Positions 7,441-16,012 of a stretch of DNA of 64,000 bases are shown here, piece after piece. The stretch is from Patescibacteria group bacterium. Its GTDB lineage: Bacteria; Patescibacteria; Paceibacteria; UBA6257; 2-01-FULL-56-20. How positions within the stretch are numbered: position 1 is the first letter of the stretch; the number at the start of each line of letters is the position of its first letter. Below the pieces are notes generated by a model. The model saw only the letters and a program-made list of their open reading frames with translations. It ran no database searches and had not been told where the DNA came from. The stretch lies in contig JANLHI010000002.1 in assembly GCA_024654525.1 (NCBI GenBank), positions 1 to 64,000 of the forward strand. The letters are read 5' to 3'. The position numbers and the translations under genes are program-made.

Positions 7441-9549
7441 ATGGAAGAAGTTTCATTAAGGATTCTTAAGAACTTCTCCGAATTCGACAATCATACAAAA
7501 GTTGTCCATGTTATGCGTAGGGATGTGGGACTCGATGGATTTATTGCAATCCATCGAGAGTGCCAAGGATGTTCTATCGGGGGAACCCGCTTTTTTGAAT
7601 ATCTATCTCCTCATGATGCGTTGCGGGATGCATTGCGTCTTTCCAAGGCAATGACGTATAAGTGTGCTATGGCGGGGATTGCGTTGGGAGGAGGAAAGGG
7701 GGTATTGATGAAGCCACGCTATTCTTTTGATCGCAGTGCATTATTGCATGCCTATACGGAAGCTTTAAACGAATTAAAAGACTTTTATACAGGAGAAGAT
7801 GTGGGAATGACGCAGGACGACGCTGCTACAATGGCGGCGCATTCGCCTTATATTGTAGGGAAACCCGGTATGGGCGGGGATCCGGGCCCATGGGCTGCAT
7901 TAAGCGTGTATTACGCGATTCTTACAGCACTTGAGGAGGTATATGGAGAGAAGAATGTGAGGGGGAAAAAATTTGCAGTGAAGGGTTTGGGAAATGTGGG
8001 AAGTAAGATAGCGAAGCTTCTCCTTCGTGATGGGGGAATTATATTTGGCGCGGATATTGACGAAGTAACGATACGAAGAATAAGGAAAAATATTCCTGAA
8101 GTACACATTGTTTCTCCCGAGGAAATTCATACGATTCCAGTCGACGTATATATTCCTTGCGCATTAGGAGGGGAATTCGACGTGGCGAAAGTAGAAAAGC
8201 TTGCATGCCGCATTGTATGCGGAGGTGCGAATAATCAGCTTGCATCTCCGGAAGTGGGACGTCTTCTGGCGAAGCGAGGAATATGGTATGTCCCGGATTA
8301 CGTTGCAAACGCAGGAGGACTTATAAATGTTGCCGCAGAGTTGCATCCCAAAGGATATCAAGAAGATCGTGTGCGTGTTCATGTAAAAGAGGTTTCAAGA
8401 ATTGTACGGAAGATTCTCCGTGCGTCTCGTGAAGATGGAAACCCCCCGGGCGAGATTGCCGATGCGATTGCCGAGGCTGCGTTTTCTGAGTACTTCGTCA
8501 ATACAGTGAGTGAAGATTATATTTGTACAAAAGAAAACTACAGAGCATGGCAGGTACACCCGAAGGATTTTCCTTGTGATGCTTCGTGGAGCGAGAAACT
8601 TCTTTTTCTTGTTCGCTTTGCAATTCTTGCGCCATCAAGCCACAACTGCCAGCCATGGTATTTTGTAGTGAAAGAGAAAAAAATATTACTGAAGCCCGAT
8701 TTTTCGAGGGCTCTTCCCGTGAGCGATATACATAACCGACATCTGTATTTTGCGCTTGGATGTGCGCTTGAGAATCTCCTTATTGCCGCTGACTATTATG
8801 GATTTAAGGCGCATGTTTCGTATTTTCCAGATACCGATACTGCCGCCATGGTATCTTTTTCGGGAGAGCAGAGAATTCCTTCGGAATACATTCGAGATCA
8901 TCTTATTTTTTCTATCCCACGCCGGATGATGAATCGCGCGCCTTATGACAGACGTATGCCGAATTCTTCTTTTTTTGAAATTGTTCGGAAACTTTCCGTG
9001 CCTCCGCTTGAATTTTGTATCATTACCAATGATATACAGAAAAGAACACTTACAGAGATTCTTCTTTCATTTCGCTACCGTGCATTTGATGATGGAGAAT
9101 TTCGCGAAGAGCTTTCTTCGTATAAACGCACCAATCTTACCCGTAAATTTCTTGGTATGCCGGGATTTACCATGGGATTTAACACGCCATTTTCTCTTAT
9201 TGCTCCGTCGCTCATTCGGCGTATGAATGTAATGCGGTTTATTCAAAACACGGATAGAAAGATGCTTACGATGCACACTCCGGTGTTTATAGTTGTTGCC
9301 ACGCATCAAGAAGATGAGTTTCACTGGTTACAAAGCGGAAAAGCCGCAGAACGTATGATGCTTGAAGCAGAACGTTCTGGCATTGCAGTAGCGGGGAGTG
9401 CAATGCCTCATGAATCGGGAGTATTCAGAGATCTTTTTCCTTCTTCGGTATACCCACAGCTTTTTTTCCGTGTGGGGCATACATCCCATACATCGGGACA
9501 TTCTCCACGTCTTCCTGCAGAACGTGTGAGCACGGTATTTCCTTTCTAA
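7441..9549 (+). CDS. Leucine/glutamate-type amino-acid dehydrogenase fused to a nitroreductase-like domain
   Basis: Residues 1-370 are a Glu/Leu/Phe/Val dehydrogenase: the catalytic-Lys region MTYKCAMAGIALGGGKGV, the active-site Asp segment GEDVGMTQDD, and the Rossmann motif GLGNVGSKIA (about 183-192). Residues 380-702 match nitroreductase-family flavoproteins of the Acg type (FAILAPSSHNCQPWYF; later WLQSGKAAERMMLEAERSGI). The first part should interconvert an amino acid and its 2-oxo acid with NAD(P); the second probably binds FMN. I do not know this fusion from characterised enzymes. ATG 7441 is chosen over in-frame GTG 7435. It ends one base before the next gene. Confidence 0.85.
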   Translation: MEEVSLRILKNFSEFDNHTKVVHVMRRDVGLDGFIAIHRECQGCSIGGTRFFEYLSPHDALRDALRLSKAMTYKCAMAGIALGGGKGVLMKPRYSFDRSALLHAYTEALNELKDFYTGEDVGMTQDDAATMAAHSPYIVGKPGMGGDPGPWAALSVYYAILTALEEVYGEKNVRGKKFAVKGLGNVGSKIAKLLLRDGGIIFGADIDEVTIRRIRKNIPEVHIVSPEEIHTIPVDVYIPCALGGEFDVAKVEKLACRIVCGGANNQLASPEVGRLLAKRGIWYVPDYVANAGGLINVAAELHPKGYQEDRVRVHVKEVSRIVRKILRASREDGNPPGEIADAIAEAAFSEYFVNTVSEDYICTKENYRAWQVHPKDFPCDASWSEKLLFLVRFAILAPSSHNCQPWYFVVKEKKILLKPDFSRALPVSDIHNRHLYFALGCALENLLIAADYYGFKAHVSYFPDTDTAAMVSFSGEQRIPSEYIRDHLIFSIPRRMMNRAPYDRRMPNSSFFEIVRKLSVPPLEFCIITNDIQKRTLTEILLSFRYRAFDDGEFREELSSYKRTNLTRKFLGMPGFTMGFNTPFSLIAPSLIRRMNVMRFIQNTDRKMLTMHTPVFIVVATHQEDEFHWLQSGKAAERMMLEAERSGIAVAGSAMPHESGVFRDLFPSSVYPQLFFRVGHTSHTSGHSPRLPAERVSTVFPF

Positions 9550-9550
9550 T

Positions 9551-11104
9551 ATGTCAATGTATCCCATTCCACTTATACAACAATTTCGGGGGTCTGCGCC
9601 AAAGCTTCTTGATCTTCTTTCCGAGAGAGATGAAGAATATTGGATAAGGAGAGGAGAAGCAGAAGCACTACGGCTTTTCCATGAAATGGTACGCCGTGTT
9701 CCTGCATACCGGCTTTTTTTGCGCGAATATGGTGTGAAAAATATGGGGTTCATTCGTTCGGTAGATGATATGAAAGAAATTCCTATTATCAGTAAAGACA
9801 ACTATCTTTTAAAATATCCTTTGGAACAGTTGTGTTGGGACGGAAATTTCAAATCGCGGCAGTTTATAATTTCCTCGACATCAGGTTCTACAGGGCAACC
9901 GTTTTATTTTCCTCGCTCTTCAGCGCAGGATGAACAATTTGGGCTTACCGCAGAGTTGTGTCTCCGTGCATATTTTGGCATCGATAAAAAAACCACTCTC
10001 TTTATAAACTGTTTTGCGTTGGGAGTCTGGATTGGTGGTATGTTTGTGTATCAGGCAACAAAACATATTGCGGAGCGGGGACAGTATGGTTTTTCGATAA
10101 TTACTCCAGGAGCAGATAAAACAGAAACGCTCAAAGCGGTAAAAAATCTTGCGGGAAAAGTTGATCAAATTATCATCGGCGGTTACGGTCCGCTTATTAA
10201 AGACCTCATTGATGAAGGTATAGCGCAGGGAATTCACTGGGGGAAATATGATATGAAATATCTTTTTGCCGCAGAAGGGTTTACCGAAGGATTTCGTACA
10301 TATATGCAAACACAGGGAGGAGCAACGGAGATTTATGGAGGAACCATTAACATCTATGGAACTGCTGATCTTGGTGCTATGGCGCACGAGACACCACTTA
10401 GTATCTTTGCCAGGCGTTCTGCGGTGAACGACTCATCACTGTACTCGAAGTTGTTTCAGTATCAGAGAATCCCCACATTCTGCCAATATATTCCGGAGCT
10501 CTACTACTTTGAGGAGATAGAAGGGCGTCTTGTGTGCTCATCCCCTGGTGGAATTCCTTTGGTGCGGTATGACCTTAAGGATGTGGGGCAAGTGCACAAG
10601 TATGGAGAAGTAATAAAGATTTTAAATGGTCATGGGATTATCGCGGAGAAAGATATGAGACGCGCGGGGATTATGCATAATATCTGGAAACTCCCGTTCG
10701 TGTCGGTATTCGAGCGCAATGATTTTACAGTGAGTATTTATAGTGTGAATATTTATCCGGAGAGTATACGCAAAGCATTCGAGAGTCCCAAGCTTCGCGA
10801 CGCACTCACCGGAAAGTTCACTATGGAGGTTAATTTCGATGAACATCACAATCAATTCCTTGAGATTCATGTCGAGTTGCGTCAGGATGTTGCGTCGAGT
10901 AATTCTCTTTTGGAAGAGATACACGCTTCAATCATCGAATGGCTTTCCAAAGAGAATTCAGAATGGAAAGATTTTTATGAAAGAGATGATATACGCGAGA
11001 AGATGATTCCAAGAATTACGTTTTGGGAATATCAAGACCCGAAATATTTTAAACCTGGCGGGAAACAAAAATGGGTAAAAAAGGAAAAGCATTCCGTATC
11101 ATGA
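9551..11104 (+). CDS. PaaK/LuxE-like adenylate-forming enzyme
   Basis: The P-loop-like STSGSTGQPFYFPR (about residues 108-121), YGTADLG and the hinge-proximal GIPLVRYDLKDVG are the hallmarks of phenylacetate-CoA ligase/LuxE-type enzymes that activate a carboxylic acid as an acyl-adenylate. The C-terminal part (residues 390-500) is the small rotating domain. The substrate could be an amino or oxo acid made by the upstream dehydrogenase. Length 517 is slightly above PaaK (about 430-440). The final codons overlap the next gene through ATGA at 11101. Confidence 0.8.
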   Translation: MSMYPIPLIQQFRGSAPKLLDLLSERDEEYWIRRGEAEALRLFHEMVRRVPAYRLFLREYGVKNMGFIRSVDDMKEIPIISKDNYLLKYPLEQLCWDGNFKSRQFIISSTSGSTGQPFYFPRSSAQDEQFGLTAELCLRAYFGIDKKTTLFINCFALGVWIGGMFVYQATKHIAERGQYGFSIITPGADKTETLKAVKNLAGKVDQIIIGGYGPLIKDLIDEGIAQGIHWGKYDMKYLFAAEGFTEGFRTYMQTQGGATEIYGGTINIYGTADLGAMAHETPLSIFARRSAVNDSSLYSKLFQYQRIPTFCQYIPELYYFEEIEGRLVCSSPGGIPLVRYDLKDVGQVHKYGEVIKILNGHGIIAEKDMRRAGIMHNIWKLPFVSVFERNDFTVSIYSVNIYPESIRKAFESPKLRDALTGKFTMEVNFDEHHNQFLEIHVELRQDVASSNSLLEEIHASIIEWLSKENSEWKDFYERDDIREKMIPRITFWEYQDPKYFKPGGKQKWVKKEKHSVS

Positions 11105-13080
11105 CTCACGTTCAAAAACCAATTATTCTCCGGGAGGGACATAATTCCCTCATAGATCTCGCGACATTACGTACCGCGCATCATATCTGGAAGGAGCGTG
11201 ATATCTATGTGTTACAGCTTGGAGAGTTGTTTGAGGTTATTCATCCCCACATACTCTACGCGCCCGAATTTGCCATACTCAAGGAAAAGTTTATTGAGGA
11301 GCGATGCCGGAGACAAGAAGAAGTACTGCGTGGTAATTGGGTATATTACCCATGGAGCGGCGTATTGCTCCATACGGTATCCGAAGAAGAACATTTTACA
11401 CTCATCACAAACAGAAACCGAGACATTATTACCAAAGAAGAGCAAGCACAGCTTCGGAATTTTCGCGTAGGGATAGTGGGGCTTTCTGTGGGAAGTAATA
11501 TTGCGAGTGCACTTGCGTACGGGGGTATTGCGTCAACGATGAGACTTGCGGAATTTGATTCGCTGGAGACCACAAATCTAAACAGAATCCGTGCACGTAT
11601 CGATCAGGTAGGAGTGTCGAAAGCGGCGGTTGTTGCACAGCAGCTTTATGAGGCAAATCCATATATGCAGATAGAGTGTTTTACCGAAGGACTCACAAAA
11701 GAAAGTATATCGCGATTTATGCGGGGAGATCCGAAGCCGCAGCTTATATTTGAAATAATGGATAGTTTTGAGATGAAGATACATCTTCGTATACTCGCAA
11801 AAAAGGAAAGAATCCCTGTTATCATGGTGACTAATCTTGGAGATCGTCTTTTGATGGATATAGAGCGATACGATCTTAATCCGGACACAGAATTTTTCAA
11901 TGGAAGGGCGGGGAGTATTCCTGCAGATTTACTGAAAAATCCAGATATTACGATTCATGACAAACACCGCTATGCAGTGTTGCTTGCGGGTGGAGAGAAG
12001 AATGTGCCCGAGCGGGTACTTGCATCCGTAAGGACCATCGGTACGCGTCTTGTGGGGCGTCCTCAATTGGGAAGTACGGTTACCGTTTCAGGAGGAATTG
12101 GCGCGTATTTTACGAGAAAAATAGCACTTCATGAAGAATTATCCGGAGGGTCGTGGCTTGTTGATTTTGATGAGGTCTTTAATGTAGAAAGCAAATTCAG
12201 TATTTCGAAACCTTCTCCGATGGATAGCGAAAAGAGACTCGTAGCATTCATTGATTCTGAAATTACATTGCATACGGTGGATGTACTGGGACATCGCCTT
12301 CGATATGCAAAATATGGGTCTGGTACTCCTATAATTTTGCTTCACGGTGGGACATTCGGATGGGGTGCGTGGTATGCAAATATCAAGGAATTGGGAATAC
12401 ATCACACAGTCTATGCACTCGACCTTCCAGGTGCGGGAAATTCCTCTTCTCTTGATTATAAAACCATGGATTTTCAGAATGATTTTGTAAATGTAGTAAC
12501 TGCATTTCTTCGTGCACTTGAGTGTGAATGTAGTGTTGTGGGGCATTCATTCGGTGCATGGATTGCCGTGCATGTTGCTCGAAAAATCCCAGTGCGCAGC
12601 ATGGTACTTGTTGATCCAGTCGGATTCAGCACGCATGCTACATTCTCCGATTTGATGATTGCACAGTATTCAATTGCAAAAATCATATCAAAAACTGCGT
12701 TGCGGACTAATAATAACGATATCGGTCTTGAAGGTCTCTTGAGAAGTGCATTTCGAAATCGGGAAACTGTATTGCCAGATGCATTCTTAAAATATTTTAA
12801 TGACACTATGAAGCGTCATCACAACCTTCTTTTTATAAGTAGGCTTGTTGCGCAGAGAAAAAAACTTTTTTTTAACGATGACAAGATTGTATTTTCATGT
12901 CCTACGCGGATTCTCTGGGGAGTACATGATCCAATAACTCCTATTGCACACAGCCAAGATTCGCTCAAAAAGATATATAATGCAAGGATAGAGTTATTTC
13001 CGCAATCGGGACATGTGCCTCAGATCGAACAGTCGGAGGAATTTAATAATAGCGTTATTGAATTTTTGAATAAATGTTGA
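11101..13080 (+). CDS. E1-like ThiF adenylyltransferase fused to an alpha/beta hydrolase
   Basis: Residues about 120-370 are a ThiF/E1 domain: nucleotide loop VGIVGLSVGSNIA, EFDSLETTNLNRIR (the Asp and Arg that hold ATP) and GVSKAAVV. I see no CxxC zinc pair. Residues about 390-659 are an alpha/beta hydrolase with oxyanion segment LLHGG, nucleophile elbow GHSFG (about 481-485), Asp in WGVHDPITP and His in SGHVPQIEQ, a complete triad. E1 enzymes adenylate a C-terminal carboxylate; the hydrolase could release or cyclise a product. ATG 11101 overlaps the preceding stop (ATGA); an upstream in-frame ATG 11071 is less likely. Confidence 0.85.
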   Translation: MTHVQKPIILREGHNSLIDLATLRTAHHIWKERDIYVLQLGELFEVIHPHILYAPEFAILKEKFIEERCRRQEEVLRGNWVYYPWSGVLLHTVSEEEHFTLITNRNRDIITKEEQAQLRNFRVGIVGLSVGSNIASALAYGGIASTMRLAEFDSLETTNLNRIRARIDQVGVSKAAVVAQQLYEANPYMQIECFTEGLTKESISRFMRGDPKPQLIFEIMDSFEMKIHLRILAKKERIPVIMVTNLGDRLLMDIERYDLNPDTEFFNGRAGSIPADLLKNPDITIHDKHRYAVLLAGGEKNVPERVLASVRTIGTRLVGRPQLGSTVTVSGGIGAYFTRKIALHEELSGGSWLVDFDEVFNVESKFSISKPSPMDSEKRLVAFIDSEITLHTVDVLGHRLRYAKYGSGTPIILLHGGTFGWGAWYANIKELGIHHTVYALDLPGAGNSSSLDYKTMDFQNDFVNVVTAFLRALECECSVVGHSFGAWIAVHVARKIPVRSMVLVDPVGFSTHATFSDLMIAQYSIAKIISKTALRTNNNDIGLEGLLRSAFRNRETVLPDAFLKYFNDTMKRHHNLLFISRLVAQRKKLFFNDDKIVFSCPTRILWGVHDPITPIAHSQDSLKKIYNARIELFPQSGHVPQIEQSEEFNNSVIEFLNKC

Positions 13081-14669
13081 TTCTTACTCCAAAATTATTG
13101 ATATTAGTGATTGCTACGCTAGTCAATCTCGTATTGCTCGCGGTGATCTATCGCCAGAATCCTCGGAGTGCGACACATAGGTTGTTTGCAGCATTGAATT
13201 TAATAGTCACGTTCTGGCTTATTGCATCGTACCTTTCTACCACACCCCAGACAGACCTTTTATGGGCACGTTTTACGATATTTTTCGCGACTCTTATGAC
13301 TGCGCTTCTTTTTCTTTTCAGCCATACGTTACCGAAGGAAACAGTAGGACTCGGAAAAGGGAAGATGGGCGTAGTGGTAATAAGCACGCTCCTAGTCATG
13401 GGTATTACTCTTTCTCCTTATGCGTTCAGTGGGATCGACACATCAAGCGCGACACCGCAACTGATAGTGGGATTTGGCATGGGTATCTTCGGTGCTCTTG
13501 CTACGTTTTTTAGTGCGTTGAGTATGTACGTTTTGTGGAAAAAATTTAAAAATGCGGAAGGAGTGGAAAAAGAACAGGTGCGGTATGTATTTTGGGGGGC
13601 CACGGTTATGCTTGGGCTTCTTATTCTTACCGTGCTTATTCCGGTTCTTGTGTGGCAGATGGATTTCTTTGCAGGACTTATTCCCCTCTATTCGCTTATT
13701 TTTCTGGGAATGACTGCATATGCAATCGTGAGATATCACTTGTTTAATCTTAAAGTTATTGCAACGGAAGCTGTCACTGCAGTGCTATGGATTGTGCTGC
13801 TCTCGCGAATAGTGGTTGCAGAAACTCTCAATGAAAGGATTACGGACGGATTCATCTTTGTACTTGCATTCCTTTTTGGAATAATTCTTGTGAAAAGTGT
13901 GAGACAGGAAGTCCAACAACGCGAAGAGCTTGAACGACTTACTAAAGAACTTGAGGAGGCGAATACAAAGCTCTCCGAATTAAATCGCTTCAAAACACAA
14001 CTTCTCTCGCTTGCATCTCACCAGATTAAGTCTCCGCTTGCTGCAATTAAAGGATTTATTTCCCTTCTCCTTGAGGGACTCTACGGCCCGGTGAGTAAAG
14101 AAGTGAAAGACACGCTCGAAAAAGTGAAAAAATCTGCGGACGCTCTTGTATGTCTTATTAATACCTTGCTTGATTTGCGAAAGGCAGAAGAGGGGAAGAT
14201 GGATTACCAGTTTGCGATTGTGGATTTTGGCGCAATGGTAAAAAATGTATATGAGGGACTTATGCCGCTTGCGACACAGAAGAAAATTGAATTTACACTT
14301 GCCCCTTCTTCGTCGCCGATTTTTGTGGAAGCAGATATCCAGAAGCTTGCGCAAGTTATTCAAAATATTACCGATAATGCGATTAAATATACTCCTTTCG
14401 GTTTTGTAAAGTTAACAGTGCGCGGTGAAAACAATATGGCAGTATGTGAAGTTTCCGATTCGGGACTTGGAATGAGTCCGGAATTTACGCCCCATGTATT
14501 CGATGAATTTATGCGCGATGAACGCATAAAGGCGCAGATAAAAGGAACGGGACTTGGGCTTTATATTGCAAAGAAAATTGTCGAAGCGCATCATGGGGTA
14601 CTCGAAGCGCATTCAGAGGGAGAAGGGAGAGGAAGTTTATTTGTAGTTCGATTACCAAAAACGAAATAA
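13074..14669 (+). CDS. Sensor histidine kinase with multi-TM N-terminal sensor
   Basis: The first 270 or so residues hold seven or eight hydrophobic helices, like the 7TM sensor module of some histidine kinases. Then come a coiled coil (QREELERLTKELEEANTKL), a DHp domain with SHQIKSPLAAIKGF (His near 316) and a full ATPase domain (NITDNAIKYTP, DSGLGM, GTGLGLYIAKKIVEAHHG). It should autophosphorylate and pass phosphate to the receivers at 6624 and 7025. It overlaps the ThiF gene by seven bases. The sensor has no large extracellular domain, so a membrane-soluble or small ligand is likely. Confidence 0.9.
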   Translation: MLILTPKLLILVIATLVNLVLLAVIYRQNPRSATHRLFAALNLIVTFWLIASYLSTTPQTDLLWARFTIFFATLMTALLFLFSHTLPKETVGLGKGKMGVVVISTLLVMGITLSPYAFSGIDTSSATPQLIVGFGMGIFGALATFFSALSMYVLWKKFKNAEGVEKEQVRYVFWGATVMLGLLILTVLIPVLVWQMDFFAGLIPLYSLIFLGMTAYAIVRYHLFNLKVIATEAVTAVLWIVLLSRIVVAETLNERITDGFIFVLAFLFGIILVKSVRQEVQQREELERLTKELEEANTKLSELNRFKTQLLSLASHQIKSPLAAIKGFISLLLEGLYGPVSKEVKDTLEKVKKSADALVCLINTLLDLRKAEEGKMDYQFAIVDFGAMVKNVYEGLMPLATQKKIEFTLAPSSSPIFVEADIQKLAQVIQNITDNAIKYTPFGFVKLTVRGENNMAVCEVSDSGLGMSPEFTPHVFDEFMRDERIKAQIKGTGLGLYIAKKIVEAHHGVLEAHSEGEGRGSLFVVRLPKTK

Positions 14670-14708
14670 CCCCCCCGGGATTTTCTAAAGGATTCCGGGT
14701 GTTTTTTT
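14670..14708 (+). terminator. Probable terminator after the histidine kinase
   Basis: CCCGG / CCGGG arms around a short A/T-rich loop, followed by TTTTTTT. It sits between converging genes. Confidence 0.6.
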
Positions 14709-14718
14709 GGCATCGCAC

Positions 14719-14964
14719 TTATTTCTTCTTTGCTCTTACTTTTTTCGGTTTTACCGGCTGAACTTTCGCACGACGGTTTTTAAACTTTTCTACTCTTCCT
14801 GCAGTGTCGATAAGCTTTTCTTCTCCGGTGAAAAATGGGTGACATTTTGCACAGATTTCCACTTCAATTTTCTCTCGCGTGGAGCCAATAGTGAGTGTAT
14901 TATTGCACGCGCATTTAATCTTTGCGGTGCGGTAATATTCAGGATGAGTATCTTTTTTCGCCAT
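14719..14964 (-). CDS. rpmE: Ribosomal protein bL31, zinc-binding form
   Basis: The protein begins MAKKDTHPEYYRTAKIKCACN and holds CxC and EICAKCHPFFTG, giving the four cysteines of the C+ (zinc) form of bL31, followed by LIDTAGRVEKF. A basic tail (KPKKVRAKKK) extends it to 81 residues. Upstream on the minus strand is TATAAT ending nine bases before the ATG. In many bacteria rpmE lies near prfA; here 8 kb of plus-strand signalling genes separate them. Confidence 0.95.
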   Translation of the reverse strand: MAKKDTHPEYYRTAKIKCACNNTLTIGSTREKIEVEICAKCHPFFTGEEKLIDTAGRVEKFKNRRAKVQPVKPKKVRAKKK

Positions 14965-15037
14965 AATAAGGGAATTATACCGATATTTCCACAGTTAGCA
15001 AGGGATGTGGAGTATTTATCGTTGACTCTATTGAACT

Positions 15038-15805
15038 ATGCCGTATTCTTCTTCGCATATGGCTACAAGGATTATTATTCTTGCCGCGGGGAACAGTACC
15101 CGCATGAATGGCGTTCCGAAAATGCTTCTTGAGATAAGAGGCAAGCCGATGTTGCAATGCGTAGTGGATGCGGCGGTTACCTCGGGTGTTGATGTAAAGC
15201 CGGTGGTGGTAGTGGGAAAAAATGAGAAAATGATACGTGCTATGTTGGGAGATCGGTGCGAGTATGTGATACAAGAACAGCAACTTGGCACGGGGCATGC
15301 AGTGCAATGTGCGGTGAATACCCTTCGAGATACCGTTAATGCGGTAGCCGTGCTTTATGGAGATAATCCGCTTGTTGCATCGGGTACAATTCGGCGACTT
15401 GTTGAGGCTCATGTACAAAGCGTTTCCGCGATTACCATGCTTACCACTGCTATTCCCGATTTTGAGGATTGGAGAAAGCCATTTTATGATTTTGGGCGTA
15501 TTGTGCGGGATGCTCAAGGGAAAATAGAGAGGAGCGTAGAAAAGAAGGATGCGTCTCCCGAAGAGCTTGATATCAAGGAACTTAATCCTTCATTTTATTG
15601 TTTTAACGCCGTGTGGCTTCGCGATCATTTACCTAAGATAGAACAGCACAATGCGCAACACGAGTGTTATCTTACCGATCTTGTGCAGATGGCAATAGCG
15701 GAAGGATCAAAGTTTGAGACGATCCCTGTAAGTCCAAAAGAGGCCATTGGAGTGAATACCGCGGAGCAGTTGGAAATTGTGAGAAAACTTTCCGAAGAGA
15801 AATAA
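15038..15805 (+). CDS. GlmU-like sugar nucleotidyltransferase (uridyltransferase domain only)
   Basis: IIILAAGNSTRMNGVPKMLLEIRGKPML is the nucleotide-binding start of GlmU-type enzymes. QEQQLGTGHAVQCAV and LYGDNPLV are the UTP and metal sites, and GVNTAEQL closes the domain. The left-handed beta-helix acetyltransferase half of GlmU is absent (255 against about 450 residues). It probably makes UDP-GlcNAc from GlcNAc-1-phosphate, but another sugar 1-phosphate is possible. ATG 15059 (MATRIIILAAGN) is an equally good start. Confidence 0.8.
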   Translation: MPYSSSHMATRIIILAAGNSTRMNGVPKMLLEIRGKPMLQCVVDAAVTSGVDVKPVVVVGKNEKMIRAMLGDRCEYVIQEQQLGTGHAVQCAVNTLRDTVNAVAVLYGDNPLVASGTIRRLVEAHVQSVSAITMLTTAIPDFEDWRKPFYDFGRIVRDAQGKIERSVEKKDASPEELDIKELNPSFYCFNAVWLRDHLPKIEQHNAQHECYLTDLVQMAIAEGSKFETIPVSPKEAIGVNTAEQLEIVRKLSEEK

Positions 15806-15938
15806 CTATTTTTATTAATCTTGTTGAGCTTATGCATGGTTAGCAGTATTTTAGAGATGTAAATTGCAGACCTGTCTCATGGTGACAATACTCTCGCCCC
15901 GTGATGCTCTAAAGGGATTGGGGTGGGGTAGATTGATA

Positions 15939-15968
15939 TTGACAAAGCGTTCGCATTTCTATTCAATA
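15939..15968 (+). promoter_or_regulatory. Promoter of the PfkB-family kinase gene
   Basis: TTGACA (15939-15944) with a -10 candidate TCAATA (15963-15968) after 18 bases. TATTCA at 15960 is an alternative. Confidence 0.5.
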
Positions 15969-16012
15969 CATTAATTGTAGAAACTTAAAAATTGAATAAG
16001 GAGGAGGAAATA

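Noticed and set aside
16000..16012. Shine-Dalgarno before the PfkB kinase as proof of normal anti-SD use
   Set aside because: It is the only full one among the start sites I checked, and purine-rich stretches occur by chance; it does not outweigh the missing CCTCC in the 16S tail, though it argues for caution.
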